From positions 22,536,853-22,600,852 of the forward strand of contig OY821754.1 in the NCBI GenBank assembly GCA_963682095.1: a stretch of DNA of 64,000 nt. The letters are read 5' to 3'. This DNA comes from Potentilla sterilis. Lineage: Eukaryota > Streptophyta > Magnoliopsida > Rosales > Rosaceae. Position 1 is the first letter of the stretch; each line of letters opens with the position of its first letter. The position numbers and the translations under genes are program-made. Under the pieces are notes generated by a model. It made no database searches and was not told the origin of the DNA. It saw nothing but the letters and a program-made list of their open reading frames with translations. Shown here piece by piece: positions 1 through 11,775 of the stretch.

Positions 1-1
1 A

Positions 2-468
2 TCTCAGGCTGCCCAGAACAAGGCATCAGAGGCTTCTCAGGCTGCCCAAAACAAGGCAGGAGATGCTTCTAGCACTGCCCAAGATATCAAGGAGCAAGCT
101 TCCCACCTCCTTCAACAGGCATGCAACAACTACCTAGCGCTGCTGCCTCTACTTTTCTGTATCATATATATGTTTCTTAATATTAGTGTTGCCTGAACCG
201 CATTACTTGTAGAGACTTTGTTTGATACAGATCGGCATGTCATAACAATCTGCGTATATGATTGCAGACAGGAGAGAGTGTGAAAAGCATGGCTCAGGGT
301 GCAGCTGACGCAGTGAAGAACACTTTGGGAATGAATAACTCTAACAGCCCAAACAATCCAAGCAACGCAAGCAATAATCCAAGCAACAACCCAACCAACC
401 CAAGCAACCCTAGCAACCTTAGCAACCCAAGCAATCCTAGCAACCCAAGCAACAACCCAAGGATTTGA
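2..468 (+). CDS. KIN/LEA-like stress protein, 3' part (5' end outside window)
   Basis: The last two exons of a small hydrophilic protein. Exon 2-118 reads in frame as two copies of an alanine/glutamine/lysine module (SQAAQNKASEA and SQAAQNKAGDA), then QDIKEQASHLLQQ. The last exon (268-468) continues TGESVKSMAQGAADAVKNTL and then a tail made almost wholly of Asn-Pro-Ser units. The AQGAADAVK box and the Gln/Ala/Lys-rich helix are typical of the KIN/cor6.6-like late-embryogenesis-abundant family, which is thought to protect cells during drought, cold and ABA response. The exons join in phase 0. The only donor that preserves the family reading is GC (CAG|GC at 119) with a normal AG acceptor at 266-267, so this looks like a GC-AG intron. 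The NPS-repeat tail is not usual for the short family members. The family call is recognition by eye; the start lies upstream of the window. Confidence 0.75.
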
Positions 469-627
469 GGTGCATGCTTTGTTCTATGCTAGCTTTGCCA
501 GAAGATTCATCAACAGTTTCTGTGGAGAGAATTTTGTGGGGATTACCAATCTATCTGGGAGTGGTTATATTCATATGCAACAATACTGGATAAAGTTTCC
601 TAATTTTTTTCCTTCCCCTTTTTGGTA

Positions 628-633
628 AATAAA
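628..633 (+). other. Likely polyadenylation signal AATAAA
   Basis: A canonical AATAAA hexamer 160 bases after the stop codon of the KIN/LEA-like gene, in AT-rich DNA. It is the first such hexamer downstream, so it probably ends that transcript. Confidence 0.5.
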
Positions 634-1360
634 ACATGCATCCACTATTCCTAGCTTCATGTTAAGAGTGTTGTGATGTATTTACAAATCATTTCAAGTT
701 AATGAATATATAAGACTAAACAAAAGAGAGAATATTTTTCTCTCTCAGCTATTTACATAATTGCCTTTTAACCTTTATCATTTTCCATTCAAATTTATGT
801 ACTGCATGCACCACAATCTCAAGTTTTCCTTTTCCATATGATCTCAAACAAGAATGGCATGGTAACAGATTTAGGTTTCAAATGATACTATATATATATA
901 GTATATCTTTGGAAATATGCTATACATACTCAACCTTCACTAAATTCGGGCTCTACATTTGAACTGGTAAAACTGGTATATCAAGCAACCCTAGTCACCA
1001 TGACTTCAAGATATTGCGTGCATCCCATGTTGCAGTTGTTCTTTCCATGAATTATCATAGGGATTAGAAACAAAATTGCTTAGTAATCTGACTAACCATG
1101 TTGTCGTTGCATAAATCTTGGAATTAACAGTTGCTTAAGTCAACGGCTCAATATGTTTCAATCTCTGCAATTCGTCTACCATGGCATATGGAGGATAAAA
1201 AAGTAGGTTCACCAGAAGAACCATGCACATTCGTGCATTCTCCAAACTTTTAGCATAGGAAAACTTAATATGAAATTTAATGTAACAAAAGCTAGCTCAT
1301 TCATATTCTCCAAGTTCAATAAAGGCCTTCAACTCAATCGGTAAATTGCAATGCTGCAAT
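634..1360. other. Intergenic, nothing recognised
   Basis: AT-rich DNA with no convincing ORF and no repeat structure beyond a short TA run near 891-904. Confidence 0.5.
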
Positions 1361-2562
1361 GGAGGAATTATTCCCTGGTCCCGGACCAGGGCTGAGGTGG
1401 TGATCCCAACAAATAATCTTAGGACATCTGTCTTTTTACACATCACGCACATCACTTAACGTTAGAGATAAATGGTGTTAACCGAGTGTGTTTTTCTGTG
1501 TTTTACGATCATGTTCTTCACTACAGTTATGCGTATGTTTGCAGAACCCCAAATTTCATCCTCACTAACTCTTCGCCTTCTTCATTTTCTCCCACCCGAC
1601 CCAATTCATGGAAAATCTTTTTGCACAAAATTTATGATTCATGTGAATCCATCTCAAGAACCATTTGGATATACACATGTGAATGAGAAATCAAATCTCT
1701 TCTTGATTCATATGAAATCAAGAAACAATTACCATTATCATGAATCTGGGATTTGCAATTCGTCATCTCTGCTCATCATCACAATCAAGACAATTCAATT
1801 TTTAGAGTTCGATTTATAGAGATTTGAGTGGAGAAAGAAAGTAGATCGGAGCTTTCTCTCTCCTTCACCACGAACTTCCGAGCACCACCGTGACTCACCT
1901 CCATGGAATTTTCTATGGGCACCCAAACCTTCTTACCCGCAAAGACCCATGCTTGCACAATTAATCGATACAACTCATCACTCCTCACATCATTACCTTC
2001 CCTCTTAGCCTATTGTCTTCTTTCGAATGTGTCGGATGGATACAAAGTCACCAAAATGAGAGCTATTCTTGTTTTCAAATAAGTAGCCAGATAAAGGAAT
2101 GATCTTATAAAGCCCCTTGTTTCAAGACTAGGGCTTCCCCAGGAACATGGTTTAATTGCTCACCGAAAGAGGAGAATTTCACGTAAGAAAAGAGAGAATC
2201 TTCATAGACTGGCTTCCACAGCTTCACTCAGAACGACTAACTAGATCGATGCCCAATCCTTCTCCGACCAATCCTCTTTCTGCTATCCCCTTACCGGGCT
2301 ATCTCCAAAATTTCCTTTGGAATCTCTTCCTTCTTAGACTGTAAGAAGAAATAAATGAGATAAGTGATTCAAGTGATTTTGATTTAAGTGAAGAAGATGA
2401 ACAACCAAATTAACTACAGAATTGCTAAATTTGACGAAGTGACGGAGTTAATAAACCCAACCATCCATTCAGTTTTGTTTTAAAATGTTGTTAACGTGCC
2501 TTGAGCTTATTAGCTGGGAGCACCACCTCAGTCCTGGTCCGGGAACATGGAATAATTTCTCC
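1361..2562. mobile_element. Decayed DNA transposon with ~50-bp terminal inverted repeats
   Basis: The left end (1361-1410) and the reverse complement of the right end (2513-2562) align over about 50 bases. Both begin GGAG(G/A)AATTATTCC and share CCCGGACCAGG, CTGAGGTGGTG and CTCCCA/ATCCCA. The interior (about 1.1 kb) has only short ORFs that resemble no transposase I know, so it is non-autonomous or decayed. I could not find a matching target-site duplication at the outer edges, so the exact ends and superfamily are open. A Mutator-like element would fit the long TIRs. Confidence 0.55.
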
Positions 2563-3239
2563 TCTCTCTTAATTTCCTCATCATCTTTGGTGTGTCTTCT
2601 GGTTAATATTATTAGTTATCGATTATGTTTTAGGTTTTATATTATTTATAATTAAGTTGATAAATTTATATTTATCTCTTCTAATTTTAATGAAGGAAAT
2701 TGCATGATCTACACAATGTTCTTGAACTCGTATCTTAAAAGGGGACACCTGCAAGGTTGCTGAGTCTGCAACTGTGTTTTCTTAAGTGATATAGAAGATA
2801 AAAATTCCAATTAAGAATTTACAAAATTCAGTAATAATGAAAAATTCTAGTATAAGTAATTCTTCTTTTCTTTTTCTTTTTTTTCAATTCAAGAACGACT
2901 TATAATTCTCATAGTAATGTATATGTTGGAAAATTTATTTTCTGAGCAATGATTAAATAAATTTTCAATTTGATTGATTGTTGAGACAACCCAATATGAA
3001 AGTTGTTTTTTATTGTTTTTGTGGGGAAGAACAAGTATAGAGATCATTCTTAAAAAAATATATATAAAAGTATATATAAATGAAGGAATAGAGAAAAATA
3101 ACTAAAGGATAAAATGAGAAGTTTACTGTTAAAAATATTGTACGAGGTTTAAGTGTTAATTTGGAAGGTAGGGAAAAACAAAACAAAAAAACAAGAGCAT
3201 TAAAAAACTTATTGGTCACAAATTAACGGGAGTTTGGAC
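2563..3239. other. AT-rich intergenic DNA
   Basis: No supported coding region. The short ORFs seen here are low-complexity and have no recognisable motif. Confidence 0.5.
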
Positions 3240-3745
3240 TCGGACAATGGGGCTCTTCCAAGTCATGGCCATACCTCAAAGGATTGATGGCTCTTTAAAT
3301 ATTGTCATCAAGTCTGCCAATGTTATGTAGCCAAACTCGCTCTAAAGTGTAATTGAGAAAACTCTCGTATAAAGTTCCATTGCCTCTACGTTAAGGCTAC
3401 ATACTTGACCAACTTTAGAGTTAGTATGAAACTTGTAAGAGTTCAAACTCGAATGCTAAACAAGTTTGATGACTCTTTAGATTTTTTTGGTCATCAAGTT
3501 TGATAACATTTTGTAGCCAAACTAGCTCTAAAGTTCCATCACCTCTATGTTTAGGCTAGATATTGACCAACTTTAGAGTTAGTATAAAACCTGCAAGAAT
3601 TTGGACACTAAATAAGTTTGATGGCATTTTATGTCATGCCCAAGCAGGATTGACAACTTTAGATTTTTTCGGCCATTAAGTGTGAAACAGTATGTAGCCA
3701 AACTAGCTCTAAAGTTCCATAAACTCTTTGTTTAGGCTACACAAG
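3240..3745. repeat. Tandem repeat, unit ~183 bp, about 2.7 copies
   Basis: The marker GTAGCCAAACT(A/C)GCTCTAAAG recurs at 3327, 3513 and 3694, spaced 186 and 181 bases apart. Other parts of the unit recur in the same order: TTGACCAACTTTAGAGTTAG at about 3404 and 3565, and a ttagatttttt-ggtcat block. The copies are clearly diverged. No ORF crosses the unit, so it is a minisatellite-like array of unknown origin. Confidence 0.75.
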
Positions 3746-4151
3746 GTTTGAGAACTTACTGACATCATTTGAACTCAATAACTTCAGTTGACAATGATCG
3801 ATGTCGTAGAAACTAAACTAATAATTTCTCCCTAAAATTGAAACTCTTATCAAATCCTTAATCATCAACTTCCAAATAGATATATCAGTAAAAGTGAACT
3901 AAACGTCAGGTTTGTGTTTCTCAACGCTTGTGTAGTTATTGTTGTTTGATATAGAAACAATTCACACTATGTGTGTGAAATTAATAAAAAATAATAAAAA
4001 TATATTAGCGAAAAACGTGGGTGTTGGATAAAAACTTGGGTGGAGTGAGAAGTTATACAGTTATTGAGAGATTTCAGGAGGAAATTTATCAGAATCTTTT
4101 ATATATTATATTGCTAATTATAGTTTATTTGTTCTTTGTTTATTAAAATCT
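3746..4151. other. Intergenic, nothing recognised
   Basis: AT-rich flank between the tandem array and the copia element. Its last five bases (4147-4151, AATCT) are the left target-site duplication of that element. Confidence 0.5.
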
Positions 4152-4355
4152 TGTAAAAGTAAAATGAGAATTGGTCTACTCATTTCATTGATAATTCTCT
4201 TTATATAAGGTGAGTATTACAACGAAAATAGTAAATACATTTATGACAATAATGACTGATCGTTTCAGTAGTAAGTATTGAATGCTAACTACATAATTCT
4301 CTCTCGTCAGTTTCATTGACGAATTGAAGGCACACAATGTGTTTTTCCTTTACCA
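4152..4355 (-). repeat. copia 3' LTR
   Basis: A 204-bp LTR that begins (on the - strand) TGGTAAAGGAAAAACAC and ends TTTTACTTTTACA. It holds a TATATAAAG box near 4200. The matching copy is 11578-11770. The polypurine tract lies immediately upstream (4356-4364). Confidence 0.85.
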
Positions 4356-5599
4356 CTCCCCCTTGTGCTAAGTCAAAGATAAAATGGTGCATGAAGGTGT
4401 TGTCTCGTTAAAAACCTTGCCAAATAACAAAAACTCAATGGGAGAAAATAAGAAAAAGAACACAACGCACCTGTTACATTTGAAAACAACATGTATGTGC
4501 TAGACTCTCCTGATTTTTACATTAATCATGAGATTCTCCCCGATTCTTTCATTTGATCAAGGGAGTTTCAATAACCTTAGCATAGTTATGCATTTTCACA
4601 TGTTTTTCAAATATGACTTTGAGTAATGATTTAGTAACTAAATCTTGCCACATCGTCCTCAGATCCAACTTTATTTACTTTGATCTCGAGGATAAGGTTG
4701 TCCATGAACTGAACACATAAGTTCATAATGAACATCATGTTTATGCTAAGCATGACCTTCTCGTAGAAACAGTCAAAAGTTCTATCAATAGTATAGATAT
4801 GGACGAACCGTTAAGAGATTTGAAATTGATCTGTAATAACATATTTTCACATTTAATGTGTTTTTCTTTACGCATAGTTGGCTATGACGTGGATAATTTT
4901 CTTTCCATCACGTCGTCTTATATGTAGGGATTGAATAAGCTCAAATCTTTCATATCTTTGAGTATTTGAAAGAACCATTGGCATTGCGTGGGTGCAGAGT
5001 TTCACATAGCTTTACAAATTTTCATCGAATGAGAGGTCGAGTCTTACATATTGTGTTTAAGTACAATTATGAGTCATTGCACTTGTATAGGGAATTTCAT
5101 TTCCCAACACTTCTTCGTCATCTTCCTTCAGATGAAAAATAGATCTATCGTTAGAGTAAAGACTTCGATTGATCATGGAAGTATATGTAGACCTCACTTT
5201 ATTCTTTAGAGTGCCTAAGCCAACTGATGGATTGTCACCATCATTACAGTCCTTGAGTTCCATTTCAAGACTGTGTATTCCCAACATCTTTTTCATTCTT
5301 AACTTAGGATTTACAATATAGAGAGTATCTCTTAGTTCATTGAGAGTCTGTGTATATCCATAATGAACACGCAAGGGCATAATTCACCAATCTCTTCCCA
5401 ATCAAGCAGTCACTTTAGTGAACGTTTCAATTTCTTTTACAAAAATACTTATGTGATCTAGAGCCACTTGATTTGGGTGAATGAAATCCGTTTAGGATCC
5501 TCATATATATCTCTTAATTTAGATCCTCATAGAGATATGTTGTGACCACTTTCGTAAGCTGCATGTTCAGGTTTTTTTGGAAACTACCAAACTGACAAG

Positions 5600-6439
5600 G
5601 TAGTGGAGTGCAATGACATCCATTACGAGAGATTATCTCCTCGTAGTCCATTATGAGAGAATATCTCCTCGTAGTCGATTCCAGTGTGTTTTTGGGAGAC
5701 CTTGCGCCATAAGGTGAGTCTACATATTCTTATTCTCATTACGTATTCTAACAAATATATATTTGATAGGGTTTATATTTGTGGTGTCGGCGTCACCTGC
5801 CCAAAGACCTATCTCTTTGTTTATACTGGATCGCTTCTTTCCATTAGGCCAGTTTACTACGTTGACATTTTTTAACGAAGTATGGTTCGATATTAGACTC
5901 ATTATTCCACGTCCTCATGTACACTAGTGTAACGTGTTTGTAGAGATCTCTATATTTTCAAGGATTGGTTCTAACATTTGAGGCGTCCTCCAATGATAAC
6001 CACAATCCAGAAATATTCTCATGAGATGGATTTGAGTATCACTGATCAATAGATCAGGTTGTGCCAAAACTCACTTTCTTCCTTTGGGTGAGTATTTATC
6101 AAACTTAAGGTGACCTTCCCCTCTTCCTTGGAGAGCCACGGCCTGTGACACCATTTATGCCACTTATGGCGTCACCATGTCACCATCTATGGTGGCAGTG
6201 CAATACCCAATTCCTCTTGGGTGGTACCATGTCTTTTTGATAAAACACAATCCTTGCAGCAGGTTTATGTGATCTCGTCACTTTAATATATAAAATATCT
6301 ACACACTTTACTTTGCGTGATTTTGGGGATCAAGATGAGACACAGTGGGGACAAACCACGACAATTCATGTCGTTCCACTTGAACATGCCTGTTCTTATC
6401 TCCTCCTAACGACGGGAATACTGTCTCATCAAAGTGACA
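5600..6439 (-). pseudogene. copia pol remnant (integrase-side segment and reverse transcriptase scrap)
   Basis: On the - strand, 6439-6326 is open for 38 codons and reads CHFDETVFPSLGGDK, then HELSW and HLDP. This is the segment linking integrase to reverse transcriptase in plant copia elements. Downstream, 5715-5665 retains the start of reverse transcriptase (an AQG word and IDYEE at 5679-5665) after a frameshift. The DNA between and beyond, down to about 4400, still resembles copia sequence but has no usable frame. Nothing here can make protein. Confidence 0.8.
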
Positions 6440-8289
6440 CACCGCAAATCTAGCGGTGAGGAGATCGCCTGTCAAGGTTTCGACATAGCGGACTTGCTAG
6501 AGGTTCATATCCATCATAAATATTTATTCATCTCAAGTGACCCATCATTGTGCGCTGTGGCGGCGCAATTTTGGCACATAGAAACATTTAACCAAGCTCA
6601 AGGATTGTAGATCCGTGTCAATCTAAAAGAGCTCAAGGATTACAAGTTTGTTTGAAATCCTCACACACAGTCACTTGCTGTGGTGTAAATTAGTTCAATG
6701 ATGGTGGGCATAAATGAATAAGTAACGCTGCATGCAGAATTGCATAACCGTAAACAGAAGTATTGGTGTGCATTACCAATATTAAGACTATTATTGTAGT
6801 TTTTTTTTGTGAGACCAATTGGGTTTTTATATGGGGTTATGATGCCCATTACGGATCCCATATAATAAGCTATAAATCATCGCACCTACGGAAATTAACC
6901 CAGCCTACATGCTTTGATTTTCTAGCATAAGCACCATAAGTATTAATAGTGGATAGTGTCATAACACGTGACCAGCGTGTCGACACAACAACCAACACCA
7001 TAAAATATTTAAGGTGTCCGCAAGTTGGTTGAATCAGTCCACAAAATCCTCTTTGGATTCAATATAAGAACATAATAAGAACACGTGTGTCATTTGCATA
7101 TGATGGTCTCAATCATAATTGCTTTAACGAATAGGCTTTGAATGATGTGCTTTTATCCATAAAATCACAACGGATGTAAGAAGCACTATAGGGTATTACT
7201 GTATTAGTGCATATACTTGTGCATTAAATATATCATAATACCACCTTAGGGGAGCGGTGGAATGTATGGATTGAACACACGTCTTCAACCCTACATGGAT
7301 TGTGTCGAAACAATGAGGATAAAATGTTCTTTGGTCGTCCTCGGTTTCGTGTGTGAACCATATTCTTCTTGCGTTTGCTTCTTATTCATAAAAAAATTTG
7401 GGTGTCCATGGTAATTTCTTTAATATACGGATCACCAGATTACGAGTAGTTGCGTCAAAGCCAATCTATGTCAGAATTCCAAAAAATCATTTGCTTATGA
7501 CGTTGGATTCAATTAGCGGTTACACATAACCCACTAAGTTGACATATAAACTTCTTTAATACTCGTTTACATCCGTAGTCATTAGAGGTAATGCAAAGGA
7601 GCTCAAATGAATTCTCACTTGTGTCTTTTTATATGAACATAGTGGCATAAATTTCGTTAAAATGTGGAAAAAATTCAATTTTCTCTTTTAGCATAAATTG
7701 TCAATTTGACATATGCTCAATATATATACATCGAAACGTAACCCAAGTTCTTTAGAGTAACTCAATGAGGATTACAATAAAAGGTATGGTAATCCTAGGA
7801 AGGCAGGTAAATTATGAATTTCAAAGGAACAGATATTCTGATCATTGTTACTTTTATTATGTCTATTGATATAGTACTAATATTTTTCAGTACTATTATG
7901 CTATTTTGTGGTATATTAATTAGTATCATTGTCCTTCAGTACTATTATTCTAGGGATTACATGATGCGTTTCTTTGCACTTAGTTTTTTATGTCGTGCCT
8001 ATTTTATGTTATGTTGTTTTGCTTTATGCAATACTTTACAAAGTTAGATGCAGAAAATTGAACCACGTATATCATAAAATTGGAATAGTCTCAATTCATT
8101 GAGAGGAAATGCCAAGGATTACATTTAGTTTTGTCCAATTTAGAAATAGTTACTTTAAGACAAAAAGTCTAATTAATTAGGTATAAGGCCTGATAGTCTT
8201 TACAATGATATCTTGGAAATTAAAAGTAAACTTAATCAAAGTCTATCTTGGATTGAGCTAGATTCTTTTTGCTCTTTTAATAGTTGCAA

Positions 8290-8660
8290 TGATGAGATGT
8301 ATCATTGTCATCTTCTCCCATATGGTAAGCCTTTAGTTGTAAATTCATTTTCAATGTTATTGTTGGATATATATTGAAGATACTTTTCCAATTCCTCGTA
8401 CTTGTATGATTCTTTATACTTCCTGTAAGTCACGGCTAATTCTTTTGCTAGTTTGCAATGTGCGTATTAATAGTTCGTTTACTTACAACAATGACAGAGT
8501 GCTTCACTGCACATGACATGTCCCCTAGGCCATCTTTCAAATGGTGCATTGTTTCCACTTGCTTTTGGACGATTATAGAAATCTTTACGTTTATGGTAAT
8601 TAACCTTTGTACTAGGGATGTTGCATTACTTTGCATAATTTATTTTTAAAAAATTTCTTT
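8290..8660 (-). pseudogene. copia gag remnant (zinc-knuckle region)
   Basis: The - strand reads KRKDFYNRPK, then APFERWPRGH, then a decayed zinc knuckle (LCHCCK in place of CHRCG), then LAKELAVTYRKYKES. The basic linker, knuckle and following charged helix match the C-terminal half of plant copia gag. The region lies upstream (in - sense) of the pol remnant, as expected. Several stops interrupt it. Confidence 0.7.
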
Positions 8661-9284
8661 GTTTCAGACCTTACATCGTCATTCAAGGTATTTTAATTAT
8701 TTCTCAGCTATTTACATAAAGCAATTCGCATAAATATACCATGTTCAAGCCTTAGTTGGCTCAGTAGGAGAATTTGGTACTCAAGTTCTTCAGAGTCCAA
8801 TATTTCAAAATCAGACTGTGATGGTTCAACCATCTGTAAAATAGAGAATGTATTAGTTTCGCGGTCTAAATGACATTCACGACAACTAAAATTAAACCAA
8901 GATACATTATGGTTAATCCGACGCTTTGTGAAATTACGTTATTACAATAAAGTTTTGGTTTCTCCATTGTCATTGCATGTGAAGCTAATGATATTTCATA
9001 ATCATTGCTCTTTACACAATCAAGAAGATATCCATGTTGAAAAATTTTCAAGAGATAAAAATTGGATTTCAAGACCAAGATTTGTAATGGTTATATTTTT
9101 CATGCTTCGTGAAAATGCTTAATCACAATAGTAGGTTTGTCCATTTTTTTTTATATTACAATGTTCATGAAATTGCATTATCATGGCAATACTCAAACTA
9201 AATGTGCTAAATAAAACAATTATTTAACAGTAATAAAATGAACATATAATGCTCCAAGCTTCACATTTATATAAAATACTAATA

Positions 9285-10393
9285 GAAAATGTCCATTTAG
9301 TGCTAATTTGGCCTCCTCATTACCCATTCCAATGACCAACTTATTTTCTTCCCCTATTCAACATAAGGTAACAACTCCTATTGCCCATTTGAACAAATCT
9401 TTTCAACCCTAGTGCAATTTTAATTTTTTTCTTCCTTTTTTGCCATTCTGTCTTATCTAACAAATTTTTGAATTATAATGTGCTGAGAAAATGGAAGATA
9501 AAGAAACTTTGCCGAAATGTCACCCAACTCTGCCGACCTCCCATGGCCGGTCGCCGGATTCTGGTCACCAAATGTTTTTCGCCGGAAATTTTTTTTTTTG
9601 CCGGATTTTTTAAATTTTTTTTAATCAGGTTACTGACCTCCAGTAAGCATGTTACTGACCCCCAGTAATCTGGTTACTGGGGAAAGATTTTCAAGTAAGC
9701 ATGTTACTGACCCCCAATAATCAAGAACCAGAGTTTATCAAGTTGCAAAACTTTAATCACAAAACATCCATAGTATACTGTACTAAGATTTCATTCATAA
9801 CTTGACAATAAAATAAAAAACTTGCACATACAATACAGTGAAACTCTACAAGATACAACACCTATATATACATGTGTAGAATCTATATACATATTTTGAA
9901 GGAAATCAAACAAAGAACTATTTAAACCCAATTAACCCAAACCTAATTCCCTAGCCTAGCCTCGCAACCACTGCTCTTCGGGGTGCTTCAACAGAGATCC
10001 AAGAGGAAGACTGCTCCGCCGTTTCTTCAAGACCAGCGTTGACCCAACAACCTTGGCCGACGACACGACCACCCAGATCGAACCGGATCGGCACCACTGA
10101 CCTCAGATCAAGATTGATCTGGGCACCCAAAACAGCAGATCGGACCACCCAGACCGATCACCTTTGCTCCTCGGTTCCTAGTCTCCAGATCGGACGTGTC
10201 ACGTCGGCGATCACAGCGCGGCATCATAGGAGGAGGCCGAACCGTGGGAGGAGGAGGGAGAAGGCGCCGATCACGTCGGCGATCGCAGCGCGGCGTCAGA
10301 GGAGGAGGCCGAACAATGGGAGGACGAGCCCGCCGGAGGAGGAGGGAGGATGCGCCGTTTACGTCATGGTTTGTGGTGGTGTTTAGGGTATCG

Positions 10394-10453
<60 letters not shown>

Positions 10454-10599
10454 GAGGAGAATGAGGATATTAGGGTTTAATATAGGGTAATTATGTATTT
10501 TTATCAAGATTCATTAGAGTGGGTATGTAATATTGGAATGAGAAAGTTTTCCCCTATTTTTAGGGTTTAATATTGGAATGTGCAAATTGTCATTTTCCC
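9285..10599. mobile_element. Mutator-like non-autonomous element with gene-like interior
   Basis: The 11-bp direct repeat AAATACTAATA flanks the element exactly (9274-9284 and 10600-10610), as Mutator-like elements produce (9-11 bp). The ends are inverted relatives: GAAAATGTCCATTT on the left and, on the reverse complement, GGGAAAATGACAATTTG on the right, both followed by a CATTCCAAT word. It has no transposase. The middle (about 9940-10390) is GC-rich and resembles the first exon of an ordinary plant gene, but no protein family is recognisable. It interrupts the copia element. It could be a Pack-MULE carrying captured host sequence. Confidence 0.7.
10397..10451 (+). repeat. (AG)n microsatellite
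   Basis: About 27 uninterrupted AG units inside the Mutator-like element, at the edge of its GC-rich gene-like part. Confidence 0.97.
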
Positions 10600-10610
10600 A
10601 AATACTAATA

Positions 10611-11577
10611 TGATCAAATTGAATAGAGTATTATATCATATATTAACTGAAAGAAAGTACAACGAAAACATAACTTCAATTTAAATATTACTTGTAAATT
10701 TGACAAATAAACTTCATATGAAGCGATTGCTCGATCTCCGATTCCATATTGTCGTCGCATATTAATCGCCGTATCGTAATTGATACGTCACATATAAAAA
10801 CAACAAGATCCACATGATTAGTCACTTTAATCATATATATTTTCACATTTACCATATAAATTAAACAATTTCATATTTACCGTTAAATTCGTAAAACAGT
10901 AAATAGTCACACAGAAATATGAATTACTATGCGGTAATTTCATATATTACCTTTAAATTTTACCAAAAAAAGATAAAAATCCTTTTTTCTTCGTGGGTCG
11001 GGTCAGGCCCAAGGATCCGGGTCTGCATCAAATGCAGACGGGTCGGGTCGGAATCGAGTTTGTCAGATCCGGACTGAAAACGGCGTCGAGTTCGTCGATG
11101 CACATCGATCTCCGCCGATCTGGACGACATCGGAGCTGTGGCGCTGCTAGGAGACAAGCCAATCGGAACAGGGACAGTGTTGGGATCAAATTTGGGAGAG
11201 AGGGGTCGATATGGGTTCGCCAGTTTGGGGGTGGCGCTGCTGGCGGAGGGAGCCAGGTCGCTTCGAAGCATTGGGCTGGGCTTCGGGGAGGTTCGACGAG
11301 CGTCAGGCGAGGCCGTAAAATATTGGAGGAGGGTGCCCAGAGTAGTCTTCTGGGTACCCAAAGAATTTCCATTCTATGCCGACAAAGCTGTCGTCGGCAG
11401 AGTTTATGATTTTCTTTTACCGACGAATGAGTTATTGGGAAAAAGAGTTTCTGGGAAAGGCCTTCTTTTCCGACAAACTGTTGCCGGCAGAAAAGAGAAT
11501 TTAGGGTTTTGGTTTTGTTTTTCAGGGACAAAACCTAGGGTTTTTTTTTCTTTGGCTAAAGCAAAGTGTCGATAACA
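10611..11577. other. copia leader region or further insertion, unresolved
   Basis: AT-rich DNA (10611-10975), then a GC-rich stretch (10985-11560). The latter gives long ORFs in several frames with no recognisable protein. Its right part holds short inverted words such as CCGACAAAGCTGTCGTCGGC (11379-11398), resembling palindromes of an unrelated DNA transposon. Just inside the 5' LTR (11577 leftward) the - strand reads TGTTATCGACAC, a weak match (7 of 12) to the usual copia primer site TGGTATCAGAGC. Confidence 0.4.
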
Positions 11578-11770
11578 TGTAAAAGTAAAATGAGAATTAG
11601 TCTACTCATTTCATTGATAATCCCCTTTATATAGTATTATAACCGAAATAGTAAATACATTTATGACAATAATGACTTATCGTTTCAGTAGTAAGTATTG
11701 AATGCTAACTACATAATTTTCTCTCGTTAGTTACATTAACGAAGACACACAATGTGTTTTTCCTTTAACA
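11578..11770 (-). repeat. copia 5' LTR
   Basis: A 193-bp LTR that begins on the - strand TGTTAAAGGAAAAACAC and ends TTTTACTTTTACA. It aligns with 4152-4355 throughout, with two small deletions. It is followed by the AATCT target duplication at 11771-11775. Confidence 0.85.
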
Positions 11771-11775
11771 AATCT

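Larger units (their letters stand above)
4152..11770 (-). mobile_element. Degenerate Ty1/copia LTR retrotransposon, with nested Mutator-like insertion
   Basis: Two related LTRs (4152-4355 and 11578-11770) in the same orientation bound the element. Read on the - strand they run from TG to CA. The 5-bp target duplication AATCT is present at 4147-4151 and 11771-11775. Between the LTRs, in correct - strand order, lie a gag zinc-knuckle region (about 8660-8290), an integrase-side pol segment (6439-6326) and a reverse-transcriptase scrap (about 5715-5600). A polypurine tract AAGGGGGAG (4364-4356) abuts the 3' LTR. The LTRs differ at roughly a dozen positions plus two indels in about 190 bases, so the insertion is old. 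The coding region is full of stops and indels. Without the 1.3-kb insertion at 9285 the element is about 6.3 kb; the content of 10611-11577 is unclear. Confidence 0.85.

Noticed and set aside
1472..1819. 115-codon ORF inside the 1361-2562 element
   Set aside because: No transposase motif, and overlapping frames of similar quality; most likely chance.
7814..8047. Hydrophobic 77-codon ORF that could suggest a small membrane protein
   Set aside because: Lies on the + strand across the - strand copia remnant in very AT-rich DNA; hydrophobicity comes from T-rich codons.
10039..10480. Two overlapping Arg-rich ORFs on the + strand
   Set aside because: Composition-driven frames in the GC-rich cargo of the Mutator-like element, running into the AG microsatellite; no recognisable domain.
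10960..11575. Four overlapping ORFs of 130-170 codons on both strands
   Set aside because: Overlapping frames in one GC-rich stretch with no family resemblance; none has a credible start or splice context.
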